A DNA stretch of 7,100 nt from JBOGFI01 sp050743365 (GTDB taxonomy: Bacteria > Actinomycetota > Acidimicrobiia > IMCC26256 > JACDBD01). The stretch spans positions 1 through 7,100 of the forward strand of contig JBOGFI010000173.1 of NCBI GenBank assembly GCA_050743365.1, written 5' to 3'. Below, in pieces: positions 1 to 6,128 of this stretch (the stretch's first letter is position 1; every line of letters starts with the position of its first letter). The notes below the pieces were generated by a model. The model had not been told where the DNA came from and made no database searches. It was given only the letters and a program-made list of their open reading frames with translations. The position numbers were made by a program, and so were the translations under genes.

Positions 1-88
1 GCCTCCCGACTGACCGATACCAAGACCGCACCTTTCCAGAACACGAACTTGCATCACGGATGCGGGAGAGGCCCGGGAGTGATCGGCT
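1..88. promoter_or_regulatory. Leader upstream of relaxase with nested inverted repeats
   Basis: No gene is visible in this stretch. It holds a short hairpin, GCATC (51-55) and GATGC (59-63) around ACG. This sits inside a looser outer pair, GCCTCCCG (1-8) against CGGGAGAGGC (64-73), which match apart from two extra bases. Nested inverted repeats just upstream of a relaxase gene could belong to an oriT or a transcription signal, but no nic consensus can be recognised, so the role is a guess. GGGAG at 75-79 is the likely ribosome binding site, nine bases before the GTG start. Confidence 0.25.
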
Positions 89-2656
89 GTGTTGAGCATC
101 GGGGTGCTCGGCGAGGGTCGAGGCGAGTACTACATAGCGTCGGTCGGCCACGGCGTCGAGGACTACTACGCGGGCGTCGGCGAGGCGCCGGGAAAGTGGC
201 TCGGCTCGGCTTGCGGGTCGCTCGGGTTGGCTGGCCGAGTGGAGGACGATGCATTCCGAGCCGTGCTCGACGGAAGTGATCCTCGCAACGGCGAACGGCT
301 GGGACGGGCCCGCAACCGTCGGGTGCCGGGCTATGACCTGACCTTCCGGGCACCCAAGTCGGTGTCCCTGCTGTTCGGGCTCGGCGATCCAGACCTTCGC
401 CACGAGGTTGTCCGCGCCCACGAGGCCGCCGTCGCCGCCGCGCTCGAGTACCTCGAACGGGAAGCCGCGGTGAGCCGACGTGGGCACAACGGGACGCGGC
501 GGATCGCTACGACCGGCTTCATCGGCGCGGCCTTCCGGCACCGCTCCAGCCGAGCCGGCGATCCCCACCTGCACACCCACGTCGTCGCCGCGAACCTCTG
601 CCAAGGAAGCGACGCCGCCTGGGCGACCCTCGACGGCCGCCAGCTGTTCATCCACGCCAAGACGGGCGGGTACCTCTACGAGGCAGCCCTCCGGCACGAG
701 CTCACCCGCACCCTCGGCGTGCGGTGGGGGCCGGTACGTAACGGCATCGCCGACGTGGCGGGCATCCCTGAGCACATCCTCAAGGAGTTCTCGCAGCGGC
801 GAGCCGAGATCACCGCCCACATGACCGAGCGCGGGACGTCGTCGGCGCGAGCAGCGCAGGTCGCGACCCTCGCGACGCGCCGTCCCAAGGACGAGCACCT
901 CGACGGAGCCATGCTCACCGCCGATTGGCGGCTTCGCGCCGCAGGCCTGGGTTTCGACCCCAGGAGTCTCGACACCCTGCTGCACCAGGACCGAGTAGCC
1001 CCGTTTCGGCCGCGGGATCAAGCGGCGATCTTCGCCGACTTGTCGGGCCCCAACGGTCTCACGGCCCGGGCGAGCAGCTTCGATCGGCGCGACGTGCTCC
1101 GCGCGCTGTGCAATCGACTTCCCCGCGGCGCCACCGTGACTGACGTCGAGCGTCTTGCCGACGAGTACCTGAACCGCCCCGACGTCGTGGCTCTCGAAGG
1201 CCCCGCGGTGGGCCTGCTCACCACCGACGTCATCCGCCTCGGGAACGGACGCGTCGTGCCGGCGGCGAACGGAGCCCGGCGCTACTCGACCCGGGAGTTA
1301 ATGACACTCGAAACGGCACTCGTCGATCACGCTGTCGGCCGCGCCCGTGAGTGGACGAACACCGTCGAGCCGCTGGAGGTCGAGAAGGCCCTGCGGCACC
1401 ATAGGTATCTCTCCGAGGAGCAGCGCGAGATCGTCCATTGCCTCACCACGTCCGGTCACGGTGTCGACGTGGTCGTCGCGCCTGCCGGGGCCGGCAAAAC
1501 GCTCGCCCTCGCCGCCGCCGCCGATGCATGGCACGGCGCGGGTTACCACGTCGTCGGTGCTGCGCTTGCCGCCCGCGCCGCCCAAGAGCTCGAGCACGCG
1601 GCCGGCATCCCGAGCCGCACGATCGCCGGGCTCGTCGCCGACTTCGGACGACCTGATCGTGGCCCTCTGGACTCGGACACGGTTCTGGTAGTCGACGAGG
1701 CAGGCATGGTCGGCACCCGCACCCTCGCCCGCATCCTGGTCGAAGCCCGGCGCCATCACAGCAAGGTCGTGCTCGTCGGAGACTCCCATCAGCTGCCCGA
1801 GATCGACGCCGGCGGCGCGCTCGCCGCCCTCGCCCACCGACTCGACGCCATCGGACTCAGCGAGAACCGCCGTCAGATCCACGGGTGGGAGAAACTGGCC
1901 CTCGGACACTGGCGCGACGGGTGCGTCGACATGGCCATGCACCTCTACCAGGCGCACGGGCGCGTCGTGACTGCGCCCGATGGGGTCGACGCCCGGGACC
2001 TCATGGTCGCCGACTGGCACACGGGGGAAAGCTCAGGGACCAGGGCGGTCATGCTCGCGGCGCGCCGGCGCGACGTCGACGAGCTCAACCGACGCGCGCG
2101 GGCACTCCGAGCCGAATCGGGCGTCCTGACTGGCCCCGAGCTGGTTGCGGGTGGTCGCGCCTACCAGGCCGGCGACTGGGTTATGACCCTGAAGAACGAC
2201 TACCACCTCGACGTCCGCAACGGCACCCGCGGCACGGTGGTCGCCGTCGACCCCTCTCGCCGTGCCTTGACCATGGAGACGACGACCGGGGCAACGGTCA
2301 TGCTGCCGCCGCACTACGTCGCCGATGGACACCTCACGCACGCCTACGCCTTGACCGTTCACAAGGCCCAAGGCCTCACCGACCAGGCGGCGCTCCTCCT
2401 GGGCAGCGAGGACCTCTACCAGGAACTCGGCTACGTCGGCATGAGCCGTGGCCGCGCGAGCAACCGGCTGTACATTCAGGCACCCGAGCTCGACCCCGAA
2501 CGCCACGGACCGTCACCCGATCCCGGGGATCCCCTCACGGTCATGACCCGGCGCCTCGGGGTCAGCCGTGCCCAATCCCTCGCCATCGACAGCGCGGCTG
2601 CCTCACCGCCCGCTCCGAGGGTTGACCCGCCGCGAGGCCCCGAGCTGTCGCTGTGA
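89..2656 (+). CDS. MobF/TrwC-type conjugative relaxase with C-terminal helicase
   Basis: This 855-residue protein would nick oriT, stay covalently bound to the 5' end and unwind the strand for transfer. The N-terminal relaxase domain (about 1-290) has paired tyrosines Y14/Y15 and Y26/Y27, as expected for the active tyrosines of MobF enzymes, and the metal-binding histidine triad H160, H162, H164 in HLHTH. The helicase half is RecD/TraI-like: Walker A PAGAGKT at 465-471 (K470), Walker B VVDEAGM at 534-540, a motif III-like GDSHQLP near 564-570, VHKAQG near 757-762 and GMSRGR at 784-789. The GTG start at 89 has GGGAG nine bases upstream, and the N-terminus MLSIG fits actinobacterial homologues. 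It is shorter than TraI of F and somewhat shorter than TrwC of R388, but all visible motifs are intact. The integrase follows 79 bases downstream on the same strand, which points to an integrative element rather than a plain plasmid. Family assignment is firm; the exact system is not known. Confidence 0.95.
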   Translation: MLSIGVLGEGRGEYYIASVGHGVEDYYAGVGEAPGKWLGSACGSLGLAGRVEDDAFRAVLDGSDPRNGERLGRARNRRVPGYDLTFRAPKSVSLLFGLGDPDLRHEVVRAHEAAVAAALEYLEREAAVSRRGHNGTRRIATTGFIGAAFRHRSSRAGDPHLHTHVVAANLCQGSDAAWATLDGRQLFIHAKTGGYLYEAALRHELTRTLGVRWGPVRNGIADVAGIPEHILKEFSQRRAEITAHMTERGTSSARAAQVATLATRRPKDEHLDGAMLTADWRLRAAGLGFDPRSLDTLLHQDRVAPFRPRDQAAIFADLSGPNGLTARASSFDRRDVLRALCNRLPRGATVTDVERLADEYLNRPDVVALEGPAVGLLTTDVIRLGNGRVVPAANGARRYSTRELMTLETALVDHAVGRAREWTNTVEPLEVEKALRHHRYLSEEQREIVHCLTTSGHGVDVVVAPAGAGKTLALAAAADAWHGAGYHVVGAALAARAAQELEHAAGIPSRTIAGLVADFGRPDRGPLDSDTVLVVDEAGMVGTRTLARILVEARRHHSKVVLVGDSHQLPEIDAGGALAALAHRLDAIGLSENRRQIHGWEKLALGHWRDGCVDMAMHLYQAHGRVVTAPDGVDARDLMVADWHTGESSGTRAVMLAARRRDVDELNRRARALRAESGVLTGPELVAGGRAYQAGDWVMTLKNDYHLDVRNGTRGTVVAVDPSRRALTMETTTGATVMLPPHYVADGHLTHAYALTVHKAQGLTDQAALLLGSEDLYQELGYVGMSRGRASNRLYIQAPELDPERHGPSPDPGDPLTVMTRRLGVSRAQSLAIDSAAASPPAPRVDPPRGPELSL

Positions 2657-2724
2657 CGAGATCACGCACTCCCCCGTCACTCGGAGCAGCGGGCATACGG
2701 TGGGACTCACCGCGCCAAGACCCG

Positions 2725-2733
2725 AAGGAGGAG
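2725..2733 (+). promoter_or_regulatory. Strong ribosome binding site of the integrase
   Basis: AAGGAGGAG is nearly the full anti-16S complement and lies just before GTG at 2736. It decides the start. The longer reading frame opening at 2568 would run 89 bases into the relaxase gene and has no comparable site. The spacing (four bases after AGGAGG) is slightly short but workable. Confidence 0.8.
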
Positions 2734-2735
2734 CC

Positions 2736-3860
2736 GTGAGTCATCTGCGCAAGATCGCCAACGGGAAGTACGAGGCGCGGTACCGCGACACGTCGGGCCG
2801 CGAGCTTTCACGCCGGTTCCCGACGAAGCGTGCGGCGCAGCAGTTCCTCGAGCGCGTCGGTACCGACCAGCAGCGGGGCGAATGGCGCGATCCCGCCGGC
2901 GGCCGCAGGCTGCTGCGCGACTGGATCGAGGAATGGTGGGAGACGACCGTCAACCTCCGGCCATCCTCGCGAGCACGGGACGGCTCGTACATCCGCAACC
3001 ACGTCCTCCCCGCGTTCGGCCACCTCCCCCTCGCCCGGATCTCTCAACTGGCGGTGCGCGCATGGGTCGCCGAACTCGACCACCGCGGGCTCGCGCCCGC
3101 AACGGTGCACAAGGCATACCAATCACTGTCGAAGATTCTCCAGGCAGCCGTCGACGCCGGACTGATCGCCCGGTCACCGTGCGAGAACGTCCCGCTCCCC
3201 CGCATCGAGCGCGAGGAGATGCGATTCCTCTCACCGGACGAGATCACGACGCTGGCCTGCAAGATCGACGCGAGGTACCGGGCCATGGTCGTCCTCGACG
3301 CCTACACCGGCCTCCGTGTCGGCGAGCTCGTCGGTCTCCGGCGGCGTCGTCTCGATCTGCTGCGCAGGACTCTGCAGGTCGCCGAGACCGCGGTTGAGGT
3401 GCACGGAGAGCTGCTCTTCGGAGCACCGAAGACGCGAGCCGGGCACCGCACCGTCCCCTTCCCCTCGTTCGTCGGCCAAGCGCTCGACGAGCACCTGAGC
3501 CAGTTCGTCTCTCCCGGCGCGAATGCCCACGTCTTCACGGCGCCGGAAGGCGGCCCCCTCCGACCGGCGGCGTGGCGTGCCCGCTGCTGGCAGCCGGCCG
3601 TGCGCGCATCTGGCCTCGGGCATGTCCGCCCGCACGACCTGCGGCATACCGCGGTTTCGCTGTGGATCGCCGCCGGCGCGAGCCCGAAGCAGATCGCGGC
3701 TTGGGCGGGCCACACCTCGGTCTCGGTCGTGCTCGACCGCTACGGACACCTGTACCCAGGCCACGAAGCCGATGTGCTGACGCGCCTCGACGCGCTTGGC
3801 AACACATCGTCGACGTCACCGGAGGGCAGCGTCGTCCCCCTCCATTCGCGCGCCCCCTGA
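2736..3860 (+). CDS. Tyrosine site-specific integrase
   Basis: This 374-residue tyrosine recombinase would integrate and excise the element at an att site. The N-terminal part (about 3-50, HLRKIANGKYEARYRD...) resembles an arm-type DNA-binding domain. A helical core-binding domain covers about 57-135, and the catalytic domain about 155-345. The catalytic set is complete: R194 in TGLRVGEL, K232 in APKTRAGHR, H300 and R303 in HDLRHT, H326 in GHTS, and nucleophile Y336 in DRYGH. Start GTG 2736 is chosen for its strong ribosome binding site and because the arm-binding domain then begins at residue 3. The gap of 79 bases after the relaxase holds only a weak TAnnnT-like box (TACGGT, 2696-2701), so it may be co-transcribed. 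No excisionase gene is visible beside it. A tRNA-Val 3' fragment about 2.1 kb downstream is its likely att core; the intervening IS accounts for 1.7 kb of that distance. Confidence 0.95.
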   Translation: MSHLRKIANGKYEARYRDTSGRELSRRFPTKRAAQQFLERVGTDQQRGEWRDPAGGRRLLRDWIEEWWETTVNLRPSSRARDGSYIRNHVLPAFGHLPLARISQLAVRAWVAELDHRGLAPATVHKAYQSLSKILQAAVDAGLIARSPCENVPLPRIEREEMRFLSPDEITTLACKIDARYRAMVVLDAYTGLRVGELVGLRRRRLDLLRRTLQVAETAVEVHGELLFGAPKTRAGHRTVPFPSFVGQALDEHLSQFVSPGANAHVFTAPEGGPLRPAAWRARCWQPAVRASGLGHVRPHDLRHTAVSLWIAAGASPKQIAAWAGHTSVSVVLDRYGHLYPGHEADVLTRLDALGNTSSTSPEGSVVPLHSRAP

Positions 3861-4120
3861 GCCGGTGACGATCGAGACGGGCCATCGTCCGAACACGGGG
3901 TGAGACGGTGACCCTTGACGAGCTCCGGCAGGAGCGCACCGAGCGACGCGCACACACCTAACCTGGCGCGCGTCGTCTTGGCACGACGAGCACGGCTCGA
4001 AAAGCTCGCTCCCGCGGCGCAGTCGCCGACGCGATGCCCGTACGGGAACACCCACCGGAACGTGCTCAGGACCGGGCGCTTACACCAACCGTCGGCTTGG
4101 CAGCCGCTACGCGAAAACCG

Positions 4121-4134
4121 TGACGCACGCGTCA
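4121..4134. promoter_or_regulatory. Perfect 6-bp dyad, candidate protein binding site
   Basis: TGACGC and GCGTCA are exact reverse complements separated by AC. The site overlaps a CCGTGAC motif that recurs on the far side of the tRNA fragment. Binding by the integrase, an excisionase or a repressor is inference only. Confidence 0.35.
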
Positions 4135-4140
4135 GAGTGA

Positions 4141-4155
4141 ACCGCGTTTTCGGAA
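4141..4155 (+). repeat. Left copy of 15-bp IS target site duplication
   Basis: ACCGCGTTTTCGGAA ends directly against the TGTGAA terminus of the insertion sequence. It is identical to 5857-5871 on the other side. A 15-bp duplication is within the range known for IS481-family elements. Confidence 0.9.
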
Positions 4156-4206
4156 TGTGAAGTTCCGGTACCCGTGCGACAGCTTGGCTCCGGTACCTGG
4201 GCGACA
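4156..4206 (+). repeat. Left terminal inverted repeat of IS481-family element
   Basis: These 51 bases match the reverse complement of 5806-5856 at 35 positions. The matches are concentrated in TGTGAA at the tip and in two blocks of the form CCGGTA-6 bases-CGACA at 4165-4181 and 4190-4206, which start 25 bases apart. The six-base spacers differ between ends, as expected if only the conserved half-sites are contacted by the transposase. Confidence 0.88.
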
Positions 4207-4220
4207 CGTCGTAGGGGGTT

Positions 4221-5672
4221 TCAGCCGGCATTGGTCCTCCTGGGTCTACCACCGGGGTTGGCGAAGGCCCCGTGCTCCTTGGTCCGGTCGTGACGGATGG
4301 GATGGGTCTTGACGAGGCGACCCTCGCAGCTGATCTGCACGCTGTCACCCACGATCGAGATCTGGACCTGGCGGCGTCGATAGGCGTTACCGACGCGATA
4401 GGACCAGCCCGCGAAGCTGACCGAGCCCGAGCCGTCGACTTTGCGGGTGACGGGCTCGCCGGTCGTGGCGGGGCGACGCCGGTTGGGCGCTCGACGCGGC
4501 GCCGGTTCCTTGTCGGGTGGGTGGCGCCGGGCGTGGGTGGCGACCAGGACGCCGTCGTGGTGGATCTCGACGAGCCCGTCGCGACTCACGACCTCGACGG
4601 TCTCGCCAGCGAGCCACCGGCCGACGTGATAGTGGAACGCGGCAAAGCTGACCCGCCCGTTGCTCCCCACCCGGCGCGTGCTCCGCGGGACTCTCGTCAC
4701 CGCCGGCGCGTGTTCCGGGACTTGCGAGTCGACGGCGACGGGCTCGAGCGGTTCTCGGCGGGCGAGACGGAAGCGCTCGATCGGTGGCCGGTCTCCCAGG
4801 CTCTGGTGTTCGCGCTCGTGGTTGTACTCGGCGACCCACCCATCGAGGGCCGTCTGCGCGTCGGCGATGGTCGCGAAGACCTTGCCGGCGAGGAACTCGC
4901 GCTTCATCGTCTTGTGGAACCGCTCGACCTTGCCGGTGGTGGTCGGCGCGTGCGGCGCGGTCAACAAGCGCTTGATGCCGTTCTCGCGACAGATCCGATC
5001 GAAGAGCACCTCACCGGAGCCGGGCCCGAACCGGCCGGTGAAGACCTTGCCGTTGTCGGTCAGGATCGCCTCGGGGACCCCGTGGCTCCGCATCGCCACC
5101 GCCAGCGCGTCGCACACCGGCCGCGCCGTGGCCCGCGCCACGATCCTCGCTGACACACAGAAACGCGAGTGGTCGTCGAGACCGGTCACCACGGATGGGC
5201 GCGACCCGTCGATGAGGCGCACCCCGCCGGTGACGTCCATCTGCCAGAGCTCCATGGCCCGGGACCGCTCCCAACGCTTGTAATCTGAACGGCGCCGCCG
5301 CCGACGCTTCGGATCGATCAGCTGGTGACGCACGAGCGCCCGATACACCGACGAGCGGCTCGGCAGCGGATCCACCCGCTCGCGTGCCAGCCGGTTCACC
5401 AGCGTGCGCGGCCCCCAGCCCGGATGCGCCCGGCGCCACTCCACGACCAGCGCCTCGACCTCCGGAGCCATCTGATGGGGACACGTCGCCGGCTGCGAGC
5501 TCCCATCAACCAGGCCGGCGAGCCCGTGATTCGCGTACACGCGCAGCCAGACATGCACGGTCTGGCGCACCACCCCATAGCGGCGAGCCACATCGGTGAC
5601 CGTGGCGCCGTCGTTGAGCACCTCCAGCACCGCCCTATACCGCTGTTCCACGAGCCCCAGCTCCACGAGCAC
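4221..5672 (-). CDS. IS481-family DDE transposase
   Basis: This 483-residue transposase would cut and join the ends of the surrounding IS. A helix-turn-helix covers about 21-45 (TVTDVARRYGVVRQTVHVWLRVY), followed by a second DNA-binding segment to about 125 and a basic stretch KRRRRRRSD. The integrase-like core carries D146 (QMDVTG), D206 (LTDNGK) and E250 (GKVERFH), with an insertion RFGPGSGE between the second and third. After the core it has an extra C-terminal region with two related beta-rich units (about 334-384 and 410-461), both of the pattern VSFA..Y.VG...GRLV.TH..RH. The length is above that of the basic IS481 proteins, but long members exist. Start GTG 5672 has AGGGAGGT (5680-5687) seven bases upstream. 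The frame is intact, so the gene may be active. Confidence 0.95.
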   Translation of the reverse strand: MLVELGLVEQRYRAVLEVLNDGATVTDVARRYGVVRQTVHVWLRVYANHGLAGLVDGSSQPATCPHQMAPEVEALVVEWRRAHPGWGPRTLVNRLARERVDPLPSRSSVYRALVRHQLIDPKRRRRRRSDYKRWERSRAMELWQMDVTGGVRLIDGSRPSVVTGLDDHSRFCVSARIVARATARPVCDALAVAMRSHGVPEAILTDNGKVFTGRFGPGSGEVLFDRICRENGIKRLLTAPHAPTTTGKVERFHKTMKREFLAGKVFATIADAQTALDGWVAEYNHEREHQSLGDRPPIERFRLARREPLEPVAVDSQVPEHAPAVTRVPRSTRRVGSNGRVSFAAFHYHVGRWLAGETVEVVSRDGLVEIHHDGVLVATHARRHPPDKEPAPRRAPNRRRPATTGEPVTRKVDGSGSVSFAGWSYRVGNAYRRRQVQISIVGDSVQISCEGRLVKTHPIRHDRTKEHGAFANPGGRPRRTNAG

Positions 5673-5679
5673 CGTTCGG

Positions 5680-5687
5680 ACCTCCCT
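5680..5687 (-). promoter_or_regulatory. Ribosome binding site of the IS481 transposase
   Basis: AGGGAGGT on the minus strand lies seven bases before GTG 5672. It supports that start over internal GTG codons such as residue 3. Confidence 0.75.
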
Positions 5688-5749
5688 CGTCGCGGGCGTG
5701 AACGCCCACAGCGAAGAAGGGACCCGCCCGCGGAACGCGGATGGTCAGA

Positions 5750-5847
5750 TGTCGTGGAGGAGCCGCAGCCAGTGTCGCCCAGCTACCGAAGCCGCGTCCG
5801 AGAAGTGTCGTGGACCTACCGGAGCCAGCGTGTCGTCCACCTACCGG
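5750..5847 (-). repeat. Tandem 17-bp motif array in the right IS end
   Basis: On the minus strand, CCGGTA-6 bases-CGACA is found at 5831-5847 and 5806-5822. It recurs with one change (TCGGTA) at 5773-5789, and a degraded copy sits at 5750-5766. The outer two are 25 bases apart, exactly as at the left end; the next steps are 33 and 23 bases. The array extends past the terminal inverted repeat into the transposase leader, so transposase binding could also repress its own gene. That last point is inference. Confidence 0.75.
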
Positions 5848-5856
5848 GCTTTCACA
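5806..5856 (-). repeat. Right terminal inverted repeat of IS481-family element
   Basis: The reverse complement begins TGTGAA and carries two CCGGTA/CGACA blocks at the same offsets (9 and 34 bases from the tip) as in the left end. Confidence 0.88.
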
Positions 5857-5871
5857 ACCGCGTTTTCGGAA
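5857..5871 (+). repeat. Right copy of 15-bp IS target site duplication
   Basis: ACCGCGTTTTCGGAA starts directly after the IS tip and is identical to 4141-4155. Confidence 0.9.
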
Positions 5872-5955
5872 ATCGCGCGGGTTTTTCGCGGGGCGTGGGA
5901 CTCAGCGAACGCGACGGCGGCGCCCAAAGGCGACGCTGACCTGCGCTTCTGTTCG

Positions 5956-5999
5956 TGGGCGCTACTGGTTTCGAACCAGTGACCTCTGCCGTGTGAAGG
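5956..5999 (-). other. Attachment core: 3' half of tRNA-Val(CAC)
   Basis: On the minus strand this reads as the 3' part of a tRNA. It has anticodon loop TTCACAC (5997-5991, anticodon CAC), anticodon stem 3' strand GGCAG (5990-5986), variable loop AGGTC, T-stem ACTGG/CCAGT (5980-5976 and 5968-5964) around loop TTCGAAA, acceptor 3' strand AGCGCCC (5963-5957) and discriminator A at 5956. No CCA is encoded. The match stops inside the anticodon stem: the expected CTGCC is replaced by GTTCC, and no D-arm or GGGCGCT acceptor strand follows. Such a half-tRNA is the usual identity segment of a tyrosine-integrase att site. Frames across it give peptides (FLHTAEVTGSKPV, WFRTSDLCRVK) of the kind seen when tRNA genes are wrongly translated. 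It is not a working tRNA gene. Confidence 0.82.
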
Positions 6000-6060
6000 A
6001 ACGGCGGCCAGTTCCGTGACCTGCTCAGATCGGCCGATCGTGGGCCTGACCTGCGGATTT

Positions 6061-6100
6061 GCATCCGGACAGTTCCGGTCCCTTCCGGTCGTTTCCGATC
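6061..6100 (+). repeat. Ten-base phased direct repeats near att core
   Basis: Units of ten bases follow without gaps: 6071-6080 and 6081-6090 both end in TTCCGGTC, 6091-6100 ends in TTCCGATC, and 6061-6070 ends in ATCCGGAC as a weaker fourth unit. The ten-base step puts each copy on the same helix face. A binding array for the integrase or an accessory protein is plausible, but not shown. Confidence 0.6.
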
Positions 6101-6106
6101 GTCGCG

Positions 6107-6128
6107 TGTCACGGTTGTGTCACGGTTG
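6107..6128 (+). repeat. Tandem 11-bp direct repeat TGTCACGGTTG
   Basis: Two perfect adjacent copies lie at 6107-6117 and 6118-6128, about 110-130 bases from the tRNA-Val fragment. Each contains GTCACGG, which also occurs in reverse at 6014-6020 and, on the other flank, at 4118-4124. The position and form suit arm-type sites for the N-terminal domain of the integrase. This is inference from layout. Confidence 0.65.

Larger units (their letters stand above)
3861..4155. other. Non-coding region after integrase, left flank of att region
   Basis: No convincing gene is seen in these 295 bases; short frames lack ribosome binding sites. The last 45 bases hold several symmetric motifs: GCGAAAACC (4111-4119), CCGTGAC (4118-4124), the dyad TGACGC-AC-GCGTCA (4121-4134), and the CCGCGTTTTCGG box that overlaps the IS target duplication. 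If the IS is removed, this stretch joins the sequence at 5872 and runs directly into the tRNA fragment. It is therefore read as one arm of the attachment region. Confidence 0.5.
4156..5856 (-). mobile_element. Complete IS481-family insertion sequence, 1701 bp
   Basis: The boundaries come from three agreeing signals: inverted termini starting TGTGAA at 4156 and (reverse strand) at 5856, a perfect 15-bp direct repeat immediately outside each end, and one intact DDE transposase gene between them. The perfect duplication and open frame suggest a fairly recent insertion that has not been rearranged since. It separates the integrase gene from the tRNA-Val att fragment and runs against the direction of the surrounding genes. 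IS481-family membership follows from the transposase; the identity of a named ISfinder entry cannot be told here. Confidence 0.92.

Noticed and set aside
1298..2020. Minus-strand frame of 240 codons opposite the relaxase
   Set aside because: It is antisense to the Walker A and B region of the helicase domain. Long antisense frames are normal in high-GC coding DNA.
2568..2735. Longer integrase reading frame starting at ATG 2568
   Set aside because: It overlaps the relaxase gene by 89 bases, lacks a ribosome binding site and adds a sequence with no integrase character. GTG 2736 has a very strong site and starts right at the arm-binding domain.
3915..4160. Possible 81-residue protein after the integrase
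   Set aside because: It has no ribosome binding site, no recognisable motifs, and its end lies inside the IS terminus, so it cannot be an ancestral gene.
4272..5153. Long plus-strand frame of 293 codons within the IS
   Set aside because: It is the antisense shadow of the transposase gene, whose DDE motifs and ribosome binding site settle the strand.
5741..6019. Plus-strand peptide ending WFRTSDLCRVK and minus-strand peptide with FLHTAEVTGSKPV
   Set aside because: Both are translations of the tRNA-Val fragment and are not proteins. Such peptides are a well-known artefact of tRNA genes.
6061..6128. CRISPR array or replication iterons
   Set aside because: The units are only 10-11 bases, adjacent without spacers and few in number, and no Cas or Rep gene lies nearby. 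Att-region binding sites fit better.
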